Shown here piece by piece: positions 17,668 to 26,034 of a stretch of 64,000 nt of DNA. Below the pieces are notes generated by a model, which saw only the letters and a list, made by a program, of their open reading frames with translations, was not told where the DNA came from and did not search any database. The stretch comes from JAMCRM01 sp035561075 (GTDB taxonomy: Bacteria > Acidobacteriota > Terriglobia > Bryobacterales > Bryobacteraceae). The stretch is from NCBI GenBank assembly GCA_035561075.1, contig DATMYF010000180.1, positions 1 to 64,000 on the forward strand, given 5' to 3'. The stretch's first letter is position 1, and each line of letters opens with the position of its first letter. The translations under genes and the position numbers were made by a program.

Positions 17668-17674
17668 CTTAGGC

Positions 17675-18268
17675 GTGGTTACCGACCTGGCTGAAGTTTT
17701 TCGGCTCGGAACCGCAAAGGCCGCCGAGAACCTGGCCTTTCGCCGCTACCTCTCCGCCCAGCACTACCCCGATAAGCCCTTTCAAATCCTGGCCAGCGAA
17801 GTGCAGCGGCACACGGACTGCACCAAGTGCGCGAATTGCTGTCGCCACTCGGTGGTATCCGTCAACAAGGCGGAAATTGAACAGATCGCGAAGTACTTAG
17901 GCGCTACACCGGAGACAGTCGCCCGCCTCTACACAGTTCCCGATCCCGACGCGCCCGCCTCACGAACCCTCCTGAATTCGGGGGAAGGGTGCGTCTTCCT
18001 GGACGGTAATCTCTGCGTGATTTACGAAGCTCGCCCAAGGGCCTGCCGCGAGTTTCCGCACGTCGCGATCGGCACCCACTCGCTCGGCAGCCGCCCGGCG
18101 TCGCTTGCCCGCTGGGCCGCGCTCTGTCCCATCATCTTCAACGCGCTCGAAAACTACAAGCACCTTACGGGCTACCACCGCGTCCGCCGCGCAGAACAAC
18201 CCGGACAGCTTGAACGGAATGTTGGTAACATCGTTTCTCCACAGCATTCGGTTCATGCCAGCAGATGA
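17675..18268 (+). CDS. YkgJ-family cysteine-cluster protein
   Basis: A 197-residue cytoplasmic protein with the zinc/iron-chelating cluster CTKCANCC near residue 49, then GEGCVFLDGNLCVIYEARPRACREFP, and a final Cys in RWAALCPI. This is the CxxCxxCC pattern of the YkgJ/UPF0153 family. The biochemical role is not established; metal or Fe-S binding is a family inference. GTG 17675 is chosen because the promoter at 17639-17667 points to it. An upstream start at 17639 would lie inside the -35. It overlaps the pseudouridine synthase gene by 4 bp (ATGA). Confidence 0.88.
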   Translation: MVTDLAEVFRLGTAKAAENLAFRRYLSAQHYPDKPFQILASEVQRHTDCTKCANCCRHSVVSVNKAEIEQIAKYLGATPETVARLYTVPDPDAPASRTLLNSGEGCVFLDGNLCVIYEARPRACREFPHVAIGTHSLGSRPASLARWAALCPIIFNALENYKHLTGYHRVRRAEQPGQLERNVGNIVSPQHSVHASR

Positions 18269-19020
18269 AAAGACTTCCACACAGGGGTGGTAAACCTTCA
18301 GGACAGCAGGATCGGCGCCGGCCTCGTTTTTCACGCAAGCTTGTTGTGCTTTACGAAGACGATGCTGTCGTGGCCGTCGACAAACCCGCCGGACTTCCGG
18401 CTGTGCCTGTGAAGGGCTCCGATACTCCGTCCGCGTTGTCTCTTCTTTCCGCGGAACTGAAACCGAAGAGACAACGAGCATTGGTCGTACATCGTATCGA
18501 TCGTTTTACGTCCGGGGTTCTGCTCTTTGCAAAAACCGAGCAGGATCGGGACGCACTCGTTCGACAGTTTCTCGGCCATACCCCGGTAAGGCAGTATCTC
18601 GCGGTAGTTCGCGGGCATGTCAGTCCCAAAGAAGGGACGCTCGTTCACTACTTTCGACGAGAAGGAATGTTTCAAAAGTTGACTACGGAAAGTGACGCCC
18701 AAGCGGCTCGCGCTGAACTTCGGTATTTTGTGGAACGCCCGCTTCTGGCCGCGTCGCTCGTCCGGGTTACCCTGGTGACGGGATTGCAGAATCAGATCCG
18801 GGTGCAGTTCTCAGCAGTTGGCCACCCGGTCATCGGCGACAGAAAGTACTGCCTGGCGGAAGCGTCGGAACGTCGGATTGCCCGCGTCGCTCTTCACGCA
18901 GAGCATCTTCAGTTCATTCATCCACGCTCGGGACATAGCATCTCCGTTCGCTGCGAACTCCCCCCGGACTTGCAGTCTCTTCTTAAGGCATTACGGGTGC
19001 CAACGCGCGACCGCCGGTGA
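18265..19020 (+). CDS. RluA-family RNA pseudouridine synthase
   Basis: A 251-residue enzyme that isomerises uridine to pseudouridine in rRNA or tRNA. The catalytic motif is HRIDRFTSGVLLFAK with Asp79. The substrate-binding start is EDDAVVAVDKPAGLP near residue 31, and the C-terminal motif is VTLVTGLQNQIRVQFSAVGHPVIGDRKY. There is no S4 domain, as in RluA/RluC-like short forms. Codon use is less GC-biased than in neighbouring genes, which may hint at separate ancestry. Coupled to the YkgJ gene by ATGA. The target uridine is unknown. Confidence 0.93.
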   Translation: MKRLPHRGGKPSGQQDRRRPRFSRKLVVLYEDDAVVAVDKPAGLPAVPVKGSDTPSALSLLSAELKPKRQRALVVHRIDRFTSGVLLFAKTEQDRDALVRQFLGHTPVRQYLAVVRGHVSPKEGTLVHYFRREGMFQKLTTESDAQAARAELRYFVERPLLAASLVRVTLVTGLQNQIRVQFSAVGHPVIGDRKYCLAEASERRIARVALHAEHLQFIHPRSGHSISVRCELPPDLQSLLKALRVPTRDRR

Positions 19021-19021
19021 A

Positions 19022-19732
19022 CTAGAACGAGCGTACGCCCATGGCCACCACGTCGTCCACCCGCATGGTCTCTTTCACCACGAACGGCTCCCCGTATCGC
19101 ACCCCGATCAGGTTGCCGTAGTAGCGCGCCACGGCGCCCAGACGGTCGCGGATTTCCTGTTCGCCGGGAAACAGGTCGCTTCCCTGCTCCGCCGCGCCGT
19201 ACTGCGACGGGTAACTCAGGAGGGCCTGCATCCGGCGCTCGAACTGCGCGGAGATGTCCACTACAAAAGAAGGCGCCACGTTGGCGTAGATGGAGGAGTA
19301 CAACACCTTGAACGGCCGGTGCGGCTCGGTCTGCTCGTCGAGCTTCCGCAGGCCCGCAAGAAAACATGCCTCGTACCCGAGTTCCCCGGCGCGGTAGTGG
19401 TCCGGGTGGCGCCCCTCCCAGTAGGGCAGGATCACCACGCTCGGCTTGAGTTCCCGGATCTTCATCGCCAGGGTCATCCGCGCGGCCAGGTTATTCTCCA
19501 GGCGCGCGTCGGGCATCCGCAGGTTGCCGCGCCACTTCAGCAGCAGGCACCGCGCGGCGGCCTCGGATTCCTGGATGCGCAGCTCCGGGTTCCCGCGGGT
19601 GCCCATGTCTCCGGCGGTGAGGTCCAGCACACCCGTACGGTAGCCACCTTCGGCGGCGCGGATCAGGGTGCCCCCGCACGTCTGTTCGACGTCGTCCGGA
19701 TGAGCGGCAATGGCCAGAAGGTCAAGGCTCAT
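19022..19732 (-). CDS. bshB1: Bacillithiol biosynthesis deacetylase BshB1-like
   Basis: A LmbE/PIG-L zinc deacetylase of 236 residues. Bacillithiol BshB1 removes the acetyl group of GlcNAc-malate. The metal site is AAHPDDVE at 9-16 with His11 and Asp14. A second conserved site is YWEGRHPDHYRAGEL. The C-terminal YGEPFVVKETMRVDD is typical of BshB1 rather than of MshB/Mca. The start MSLDLLAIA is at 19732; the longer open frame upstream belongs to the shadow of the rhomboid gene. It is the last gene of an operon with rhomboid, PfkB and KdtA-LpxK. bshA and bshC are not in the window. Confidence 0.88.
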   Translation of the reverse strand: MSLDLLAIAAHPDDVEQTCGGTLIRAAEGGYRTGVLDLTAGDMGTRGNPELRIQESEAAARCLLLKWRGNLRMPDARLENNLAARMTLAMKIRELKPSVVILPYWEGRHPDHYRAGELGYEACFLAGLRKLDEQTEPHRPFKVLYSSIYANVAPSFVVDISAQFERRMQALLSYPSQYGAAEQGSDLFPGEQEIRDRLGAVARYYGNLIGVRYGEPFVVKETMRVDDVVAMGVRSF

Positions 19733-19737
19733 GATCT

Positions 19738-20406
19738 CTACCAGTAAACGTCCCGGCGGCGCGAGTAGCGCTCCCGCGCGCCCATGATCTTTATGAGGAT
19801 CAGCCCCGCCACGAAACCGCCCACGTGTGCGAACCACGCCACACCGCCCTGGCCCGCCTGCGTCCGCCCGATGCTCCCCAGCCCGCTGAACAATTGGATG
19901 AGGAACCAGTACGCCAGCATGATCGACGCCGGCACTTCGATAAAGCTGACGAAGAAGAGGATGAACACCAGGGTCGTGATGCGGGCGTGCGGGAACCGCA
20001 CGATGTAGCCGCCCATCACGCCCGCGATGGCGCCACTCGCCCCCACCATCGGGACCGTCGAATCTCCGCTCAACAGCACCTGGCCCATGGCCGCCGCCCC
20101 GCCGCACAGCAGGTAGAACAGGGCGAATTTGCCATGCCCGAGCGTATCTTCGATATTGTCTCCGAAGATCCACAGGAACCACATATTGCCTAGCAGGTGC
20201 ATCCACCCGCCGTGCATGAACATGGAGGTGAACACGCTGGAAACGCGGAAGTGTGCCGGAATCAGCGCATAGCTTTCAATGAAGTGGTTGAGCGCGTACG
20301 GTTCGAGCGCCACCTGGTATAGGAATACGAGCACGTTCATGACGATGAAGAGCATCGTCACGACTGGCCGCGTGTAACTGGGCTGCGTGTCTTTGATCGG
20401 GAACAT
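19738..20406 (-). CDS. Rhomboid family intramembrane serine protease
   Basis: A 222-residue, roughly six-helix rhomboid that cleaves transmembrane substrates. The catalytic dyad is Ser124 in VGASGAIAG and His194 in WFAHVGGFVAG. Oxyanion-side residues lie in MHGGWMHLLGNMWFLWIFGDNIED. The IFGDNIED loop is usual in bacterial rhomboids. The ATG directly abuts the PfkB stop (0 nt), and the BshB1 ATG follows 5 nt after its stop, so it sits inside a tight operon. Confidence 0.95.
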   Translation of the reverse strand: MFPIKDTQPSYTRPVVTMLFIVMNVLVFLYQVALEPYALNHFIESYALIPAHFRVSSVFTSMFMHGGWMHLLGNMWFLWIFGDNIEDTLGHGKFALFYLLCGGAAAMGQVLLSGDSTVPMVGASGAIAGVMGGYIVRFPHARITTLVFILFFVSFIEVPASIMLAYWFLIQLFSGLGSIGRTQAGQGGVAWFAHVGGFVAGLILIKIMGARERYSRRRDVYW

Positions 20407-21369
20407 TTAAACTGCCGGCGACGCTTGGGCCGCCCTGGCGCGAAACTCGGGATGAACACGGCGCGCACCCTGCGCCATCAGGCGACGGACATCGTCGAGC
20501 GCGGCAATGCCGCCGCGCGCGCCCAATGCCGTGCAGTTAAGGGCCGCCATCGCATTCGAGAAGTCCAGCGTTTCGCGCATCGGCATGCCTTGGAGAACAG
20601 CATAGCAAAAGGCTCCGTGAAACACGTCCCCCGCGCCGGTCGTATCCACACAGTCCACCACGAAGGCCGGGCAGTAGGTGAAACCGTTCTTCTCAAGCGC
20701 CAGGGAGCCGTGGGCCCCCAGGGTCATGGCCGCCACCCGCATCCCGTACTCGCGCTGAATCATGGCCAGCGCCTTGAAGGGATCGCGCTCGTTGGTCCAC
20801 TGCACTGGAAACTCGGAGCTGGCAATCAGGTAATCGACGTGGGGCAGCACTTTATCGAAGCCATGATAGATGGTGTCCACATCTACCGTGACGGGGATGC
20901 CGGCGGCTCGGGCGATACGGGCGGCATGCTCCACCGCCGGGGTATCGTGCCCGTCGATGTGCAGCAACCGGGCGCAGGTGATCTGCTCGGGCGTAATCTC
21001 GGCGGGGTCGATGCGCAGACAGTCCGGCCGGCTCCACAGTACGGTGCGCTCCCCGGTGCTGCGATCGATGATGATGTAGGCGGACTGGTTCGGGCACCCG
21101 CGCCGGATCTGCACGTGGTCCAGGTTCACACCCCACTGGCGCAGGCTTTCGACCTGCACGCGGGCGCGCTCGTCGTCCCCGATGGTCCCGATGTACTTGG
21201 TGCGCAAGCCCAGCCGCGAGCACGCCACCATAGCGCTGGCCACCTGGCCGCCCGGACTCAGCACCTCGTCCTGGAACGGCACCTTGCCGGCGTAGGCCGG
21301 GAAGTGCGGCACAACCAGAAGCGTGTCGGTGGCATTCAGTCCCAGACCCACGACGTCGAATTCGGCCAT
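20407..21369 (-). CDS. PfkB family carbohydrate kinase
   Basis: A 320-residue cytoplasmic ribokinase-like sugar kinase. The N-terminal signature region is LSPGGQVASAMVACSRLGL, and the catalytic anion-hole motif is DTTGAGDVFHGAF near residue 245-257, with Asp as base. It also has YIGTIGDDERA. Substrate specificity cannot be read; ribokinase, fructokinase and sulfofructose-kinase relatives all share these motifs. It sits between KdtA-LpxK (6 nt) and rhomboid (0 nt). A role in supplying a phosphorylated sugar to the envelope pathway is possible but unproven. Confidence 0.92.
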   Translation of the reverse strand: MAEFDVVGLGLNATDTLLVVPHFPAYAGKVPFQDEVLSPGGQVASAMVACSRLGLRTKYIGTIGDDERARVQVESLRQWGVNLDHVQIRRGCPNQSAYIIIDRSTGERTVLWSRPDCLRIDPAEITPEQITCARLLHIDGHDTPAVEHAARIARAAGIPVTVDVDTIYHGFDKVLPHVDYLIASSEFPVQWTNERDPFKALAMIQREYGMRVAAMTLGAHGSLALEKNGFTYCPAFVVDCVDTTGAGDVFHGAFCYAVLQGMPMRETLDFSNAMAALNCTALGARGGIAALDDVRRLMAQGARRVHPEFRARAAQASPAV

Positions 21370-21375
21370 AAGAAC

Positions 21376-23730
21376 CTATTGTATGAGCTTGCCGCGGATG
21401 GCGCTCAGGAACTCCCCCTCTCGCTCCACCGCCATCCGGGCATCGAGTGAGTAGAGCCGCAGGGGCGCAATCAGTTCCTCACAGCGGTCGCACAGGTTGA
21501 GCACGTCTTTGGCGGTAGTCACCAGCGCTTCGGCGCCCGCCCGGATGAACTGGTCCGCCATGCGCCGCAGCTCGTGCGGCCGGTACTGGTGATGATCCTC
21601 GAACTCCTGCCGCCCCACCGTCCGGATCCCCAGGGAGTCCAGCGTGGACCAGAACGATTGCGGGTTACCGAGTCCGCAGAAGCCGCCGACGGGTACGCCG
21701 GCAAGGGCGTTGAGCCTGTGACGGCCGTTACTGTGGAATTCCACCCACTCCCGCGGCTCTACCGATGCGCGAAAAACCGGCGCGCCCGGGTTGTAGCGGC
21801 GCAGGCGGCGCTCCACCGCCTCGAGTGTGCGCCCGAAGGAACTGCGCGTGATCAGCAGGATATCGGCGCGGCGCAACTCCTCAAGCGGCTCACGCAACCG
21901 GCCGAGCGGAAACAGCGCGCAGCCGCCGAACGGGTTGAGTGCGTCGATGAGCACGATATCGACACTCCGCGCCAACCGCACGTGCTGGAAGCCGTCGTCA
22001 AGAATCAGCACTCCGGGCTTGAAACGCTGCTCCACAAGGCGCCCGGCCTGGTAGCGGTCCGGCCCGATCCCCACCGCAGCCAGTCCCGACCGCAGGAAGA
22101 GTTGCGGCTCATCGCCCGAGTAGCGGGACGGCACGCTCGCGCCCGGCTCGAGCGCCACGTGCTTCTCGGGGGAGTGGCGGCCATAGCCGCGGGTGAGGAT
22201 GCCCGGCCGGAGGTCTTGGAGTTTCTCGGCCAGCAGCAGCACCGCGGGGGTCTTGCCGGTGCCTCCCATGCTGATATTCCCCACGCTGATGACCGGAGTC
22301 TGGAGCGTGCGGCGGCGGGCCAGCCCACGCGCCCTTTTCCGATTGCCGCCCCACCGCCACAGTTTCGCCAGCGGCGCGAGGAGCGCATAACGCGCCAGCG
22401 GCGGCCGCACACAAGGAAACCGCTCGGTGAAGAGATGCGCGATTTCCGCAACCACCCGGGCGGTCGCCCCGCGGCGCGCTTCGGCGCATGCCAGGGCACG
22501 CCGGCCCGTATCGCCCGGTGCGTCGAGCAGGGCGTCCACCGCGGGGGCTAGATCGTCGGCGGAGCCGATCTCGACCGAGGCGCCGGATGACGCGAACTCC
22601 GCCGCGATCTCGCGGAAGTTCTCCATGTGGGGACCCACGATCACGGGGCGGGCGAAGAACGCGGGCTCTAGGATGTTATGCCCCCCGCGCGACGCCAGGG
22701 TCCCGCCCATGAACACCACATCCGCCAGCGGAAACAGGCCACTCAGCTCCCCTATGGTATCGAGCAGCAGGACACCGGGCAGGTCGAGCATGTCGCCCGC
22801 ACCCAGGCGCGACCGCCGCAGAAATGGGATGCGGGCGGCTTCCAGTTTCCCGGCCACGAGGTCGAAGCGCTCCGGCTTTCGCGGCGCGAGCAGCAGCAAA
22901 AGCCGCGGCCGCCGCGCGGCCAGCCGCAGGAAAGCCTGGATCACGACGTCGTCCTCGTCCACATCCCCGGGTACGGCGGGCGGCATGGTGCTGGCCGCAA
23001 TCCACACCGCGTCCGGCCGGAGGCGCGCCACAAGTCCCCGCACGGGCGAATCGGCAGGCGCCTCCCGGGCTTCGAAATCGTATTTCAGGTTGCCCGCCAC
23101 CTGGACGGTTTTCTCCGGCGCGCCGACGGCGAGGAAGCGCTCGGCCATGAGCTTACTCTGAACGAGAATCGCATCGGGTTGCCCCAGTACGTGCCGGAAA
23201 AACGGCTCCATCCGGATGTAGCGCGGCAGGGCCCTGTCAGAAATGCGCCCATTGGCCATCACGAGCCCGGCGCCGCTGCGCTTCACTTCCCGGAAGAGGT
23301 TGGGCCAGATCTCGGTTTCGAGCACCACCACCACGGAAGGCCGCAATGCGCGCAGCACACGGCGCACCGCGAAGACGTAATCGAGCGGCGCATAGAAGAC
23401 GCCCGCCGCTACGCCGTCCAGTTTCTGCCGCGCCATCGCATGTCCGGCCAGCGTCGAAACGGAGACGAATACAGGCGACCGCGGCAGCTCCCTCCGGAGG
23501 CGGCGGATCAGTTGGATGGAGGTCAGTACCTCCCCCACTGAAACTGCGTGCAACCACAAAGCTCCGGGGGTGGTCTGAGTAAACGAGCGGGGTAAGAACC
23601 CGAGCCGTTCCACAAGGGAGCGGAAGTACGCCGTGTTCCGTACAGCGCGAAACACGAAATACAATAAAAGGACAGGCCACCCGAGCGCCTGAAGAAAGCG
23701 GTAAAGGAAGTAGATGCCTTTTATTTTCAA
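21376..23730 (-). CDS. Fused Kdo transferase (KdtA/WaaA) and lipid A 4'-kinase (LpxK)
   Basis: One frame of 784 residues holds two lipid A enzymes. Residues 1 to about 430 are a GT-B Kdo transferase: a membrane anchor (GIYFLYRFLQALGWPVLLLY), the catalytic-region Glu67 in HAVSVGEV, VLETEIWPNLF, then the donor site FMGGTLASRGGHNILEPA. Residues about 450-784 are LpxK: Walker A GGTGKTP at 489, ILDDGFQHVRLAR, and TTAKD near the C-terminus. KdtA adds Kdo to lipid IVA, and LpxK makes that substrate by phosphorylating the 4' position. The start is uncertain. TTG 23730 leads straight into the anchor; ATG 23778 would overlap the divergent gene more deeply. First gene of an operon ending in bshB1. Confidence 0.92.
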   Translation of the reverse strand: MKIKGIYFLYRFLQALGWPVLLLYFVFRAVRNTAYFRSLVERLGFLPRSFTQTTPGALWLHAVSVGEVLTSIQLIRRLRRELPRSPVFVSVSTLAGHAMARQKLDGVAAGVFYAPLDYVFAVRRVLRALRPSVVVVLETEIWPNLFREVKRSGAGLVMANGRISDRALPRYIRMEPFFRHVLGQPDAILVQSKLMAERFLAVGAPEKTVQVAGNLKYDFEAREAPADSPVRGLVARLRPDAVWIAASTMPPAVPGDVDEDDVVIQAFLRLAARRPRLLLLLAPRKPERFDLVAGKLEAARIPFLRRSRLGAGDMLDLPGVLLLDTIGELSGLFPLADVVFMGGTLASRGGHNILEPAFFARPVIVGPHMENFREIAAEFASSGASVEIGSADDLAPAVDALLDAPGDTGRRALACAEARRGATARVVAEIAHLFTERFPCVRPPLARYALLAPLAKLWRWGGNRKRARGLARRRTLQTPVISVGNISMGGTGKTPAVLLLAEKLQDLRPGILTRGYGRHSPEKHVALEPGASVPSRYSGDEPQLFLRSGLAAVGIGPDRYQAGRLVEQRFKPGVLILDDGFQHVRLARSVDIVLIDALNPFGGCALFPLGRLREPLEELRRADILLITRSSFGRTLEAVERRLRRYNPGAPVFRASVEPREWVEFHSNGRHRLNALAGVPVGGFCGLGNPQSFWSTLDSLGIRTVGRQEFEDHHQYRPHELRRMADQFIRAGAEALVTTAKDVLNLCDRCEELIAPLRLYSLDARMAVEREGEFLSAIRGKLIQ

Positions 23731-24325
23731 TCGTTTGGCTCTATTAATGAGTATAGCCGCCCTGTTCGGCGCGTACAAGGCTGCGGGTGAGGATAAAAAA
23801 GATGCGCCGTTCCGCGCCGAGCCGGCGGCCAGCTACGCCCATCAGAGCAACTCTGGAGTGACGGTCGGGGCCGACCCGTTCTCCACCGCCGAAAAAGCGA
23901 AAACCGCTTTCGGCAAGCTGGACCCCAACAAACACGGCTTGTTGCCCATCCTCGTCGTGATTCAGAATGACAGCGGGAAGGCCATCAGGGCGGACAACCT
24001 GAAGCTGGAGTACATTGGGCCGGACCGCAGCCGTGTGGCGGTCACGCCCGCGTCCGAGGTGAAGTACATCGGCGGACCGCGGCGCCCCAACGTGATGTCG
24101 GGGCCGACCGGCGTTCCCAAAGTGCTGAAGCGCAAGAACCCCCTCGATGCCTGGGAGATCGAGGGGCGCGCCTTCTCGGCGAAAATGATCCCCCCAGGAG
24201 AATCCGCCAGCGGCTTCTTCTATTTCGAGGCCCGGCACCTGCGTGGCTCGCGCCTGTACCTCACAGGCCTTGAAGAGGCGGAAACGCGCAAAGAGCTCTT
24301 TTACTACGAGATCCCGTTCGAGTAG
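23714..24325 (+). CDS. Exported conserved hypothetical protein
   Basis: A 203-residue protein with an N-terminal hydrophobic stretch (MPFIFNRLALLMSIAALFGA) acting as a signal or anchor. The mature part is beta-rich: VTVGADPFSTAEKAKTAFG, then LLPILVVIQNDSGKAIRADN, and a final GFFYFEARHLRGSRLYLTGL. The layout resembles a small Ig-like or immunity-type beta-sandwich fold, but I do not recognise the family. AAGGAAG 7 nt before the ATG fixes the start. It is divergent from KdtA-LpxK with overlapping 5' ends, and a 52-codon membrane ORF follows after 4 nt. Confidence 0.7.
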   Translation: MPFIFNRLALLMSIAALFGAYKAAGEDKKDAPFRAEPAASYAHQSNSGVTVGADPFSTAEKAKTAFGKLDPNKHGLLPILVVIQNDSGKAIRADNLKLEYIGPDRSRVAVTPASEVKYIGGPRRPNVMSGPTGVPKVLKRKNPLDAWEIEGRAFSAKMIPPGESASGFFYFEARHLRGSRLYLTGLEEAETRKELFYYEIPFE

Positions 24326-24329
24326 CACA

Positions 24330-24488
24330 ATGTCAAAACGCTTGATCTTCGCTGTGGTGGGAGCGGCCATGGGCACCCTGGTAGGACTGGTGATCACGGC
24401 CGTCGCTGGAGTAGGACAGTGGGTCGTGCTGGCCGCAGCCGCCGCGGGCGCCGCCTCCCCGGTAGTGCTGGGTCCTCCGGGGAAATGA
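24330..24488 (+). CDS. 52-residue two-helix membrane protein
   Basis: A very short frame, MSKRLIFAVVGAAMGTLVGL onward, made of a Gly/Ala-rich helix with small-xxx-small spacing and a second helix (VLAAAAAGAASPVVLG). It starts 4 nt after the stop of the preceding gene, so translational coupling is likely. The function is unknown. It ends just before a strong hairpin at 24491-24521. Support comes from spacing and composition only. Confidence 0.5.
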   Translation: MSKRLIFAVVGAAMGTLVGLVITAVAGVGQWVVLAAAAAGAASPVVLGPPGK

Positions 24489-24490
24489 AT

Positions 24491-24521
24491 CGGGCCGCGA
24501 ATGCGGTTCACTCGCGGCCCG
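24491..24521. terminator. Hairpin between convergent genes
   Basis: CGGGCCGCGA and TCGCGGCCCG form a perfect 10-bp stem with an 11-nt loop. It lies exactly between the end of the 52-codon gene (24488) and the stop of the minus-strand aminotransferase (24528). There is no real T-tract on either side, so it may act as a pause or bidirectional stop. Confidence 0.55.
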
Positions 24522-24527
24522 TTGTAA

Positions 24528-25844
24528 CTAGCCGATCGTCGGATACACCTTCCGGACAGCCGCGATAATGTCGTCGGTGTCCTTCTTGGTGTACTTCGGG
24601 TCGATCAGGGGACCGGCGAAACGGTCCAGCACGTCCAGCGTCTTCGGGCAGCTCGCCGCACCGTACTTGATGGTCTTTCCGCGGCCGGTGGTCCAGGTTG
24701 GCCACGCCGCGTGCAGGGTCAACTTCTTCTCGATGTAAGGCAGCACCGGCAGCACCACCGAACCGCCCGGAGCTGCGACTGGGACGTTCTCCGCCTTCAT
24801 TGCCGCCATGAAACGGCTCCGCTTGGCTTTCGAATCGAACCGAATGAAAACGCCCGTGCCGATATCTCCATCCGGATCGGGGACCTGGCGGAAGCGGATG
24901 CCGGGCAGGTCCTGAATGCCCTCCCGCACGCGCTTGGAGTTGGCCCGCACCGAGCCCACGATCTTATCGAGTTTCCGCAACTGCGCCAGCAGCACCCCGC
25001 CGGTGAACTCGGTCATGCGGAAGTTGGCGCCCCCGGCGAAGGGCTCGAGCGCGGCCTTCCCAATTATGTCCTGATGCAGCCCGCGCAACCCGCCCAGGTC
25101 GTGGAAGCGCGCGGCGCGCTCGAACAGAACAGGGTCGTTGGTAATCACAGACCCGCCCTCGCCCGCCGAGATGGTCTTATTCAACTGGTGGCTGAAAATG
25201 GAGATGTCCCCCATAGACCCCAGCGGCTTCCCCTTGTAGCTGCCGCCCACCGACTGCGCGCAGTCCTCCAACAGCTTGATGTTGTGCTTGCGCGCGATCG
25301 GGATAATGCGGTCCATATCGGCCGGGCAGCCCTGCAGGTGCACTGCCATGATCATCTTCGTCTGGGGGGTGATGCGCCGCTCGATATCGTTCGGATCCAG
25401 GTTGAAGGACTCGTCGATCTCGGCGAACACCGGCAGCGCGCCGGCGCGGATCACGCAACTGGCCGAGGAGTGCCACGTCCAGGCGGGGATAATCACCTCA
25501 TCGCCGGGACCGATCCGGAGCGCGGCTATGGCAGCTTCGAGCGCCGCCGTGCCGGAGGTGACCGCCAGCGCGTACTTGGTCTGCATACGGGCGGCAAACT
25601 CTTTCTCGAACGTCGCCACCTTCATCGGTGGCTGGTCGCCGCGGCCGTACCAGCGGAAAGGCCGGCCGGTCTCCAGCACTTCCATTAGCTGTTCGCGCTC
25701 TTCGGCCCCATAGAACTGAGGCCCCCAGTAATCGCCCTTCAGCACCGTTTCGCGCACCGGTTTCCCGCTCTGCGCGGCCATCGTTCCCGTGGTTGCTGCG
25801 CCCGTGGCGGCAACCATGGCTCCTACGAACGTTCGTCGTTTCAT
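24528..25844 (-). CDS. DegT/DnrJ/EryC1/StrS aminotransferase with Tat signal
   Basis: A PLP-dependent sugar aminotransferase fold of 438 residues. The catalytic Lys223 lies in FSHQLNKTISAGEGG, the cofactor Asp194 in LLEDCAQSVG, and the phosphate loop is TSGTAALEAA near 97. The N-terminus MKRRTFVGAMVAATGAATTG is a Tat signal with an Ala-rich h-region. That is odd for an enzyme class that normally works on nucleotide sugars in the cytosol. The rest of the domain looks complete. It might act on periplasmic sugars or be a repurposed binding protein. It stands alone on its strand and is divergent from the AraC gene. Confidence 0.88.
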   Translation of the reverse strand: MKRRTFVGAMVAATGAATTGTMAAQSGKPVRETVLKGDYWGPQFYGAEEREQLMEVLETGRPFRWYGRGDQPPMKVATFEKEFAARMQTKYALAVTSGTAALEAAIAALRIGPGDEVIIPAWTWHSSASCVIRAGALPVFAEIDESFNLDPNDIERRITPQTKMIMAVHLQGCPADMDRIIPIARKHNIKLLEDCAQSVGGSYKGKPLGSMGDISIFSHQLNKTISAGEGGSVITNDPVLFERAARFHDLGGLRGLHQDIIGKAALEPFAGGANFRMTEFTGGVLLAQLRKLDKIVGSVRANSKRVREGIQDLPGIRFRQVPDPDGDIGTGVFIRFDSKAKRSRFMAAMKAENVPVAAPGGSVVLPVLPYIEKKLTLHAAWPTWTTGRGKTIKYGAASCPKTLDVLDRFAGPLIDPKYTKKDTDDIIAAVRKVYPTIG

Positions 25845-26034
25845 ATGCGGCCCTTGCCTAGTTCAGTTTGCCATCCTTTCGCCACCCGACAATGGACGGT
25901 GTTTGCGAAGGATGGACTTGATTCACATCCACAACCCGTCGGCACGGGTTACCGCTACTCCGAAAACTGGATTATTATGTACCCAGGCATTGATTTCTCC
26001 CCCGCCGGGCATCGCCCGACCCGTGCACTTGCGT

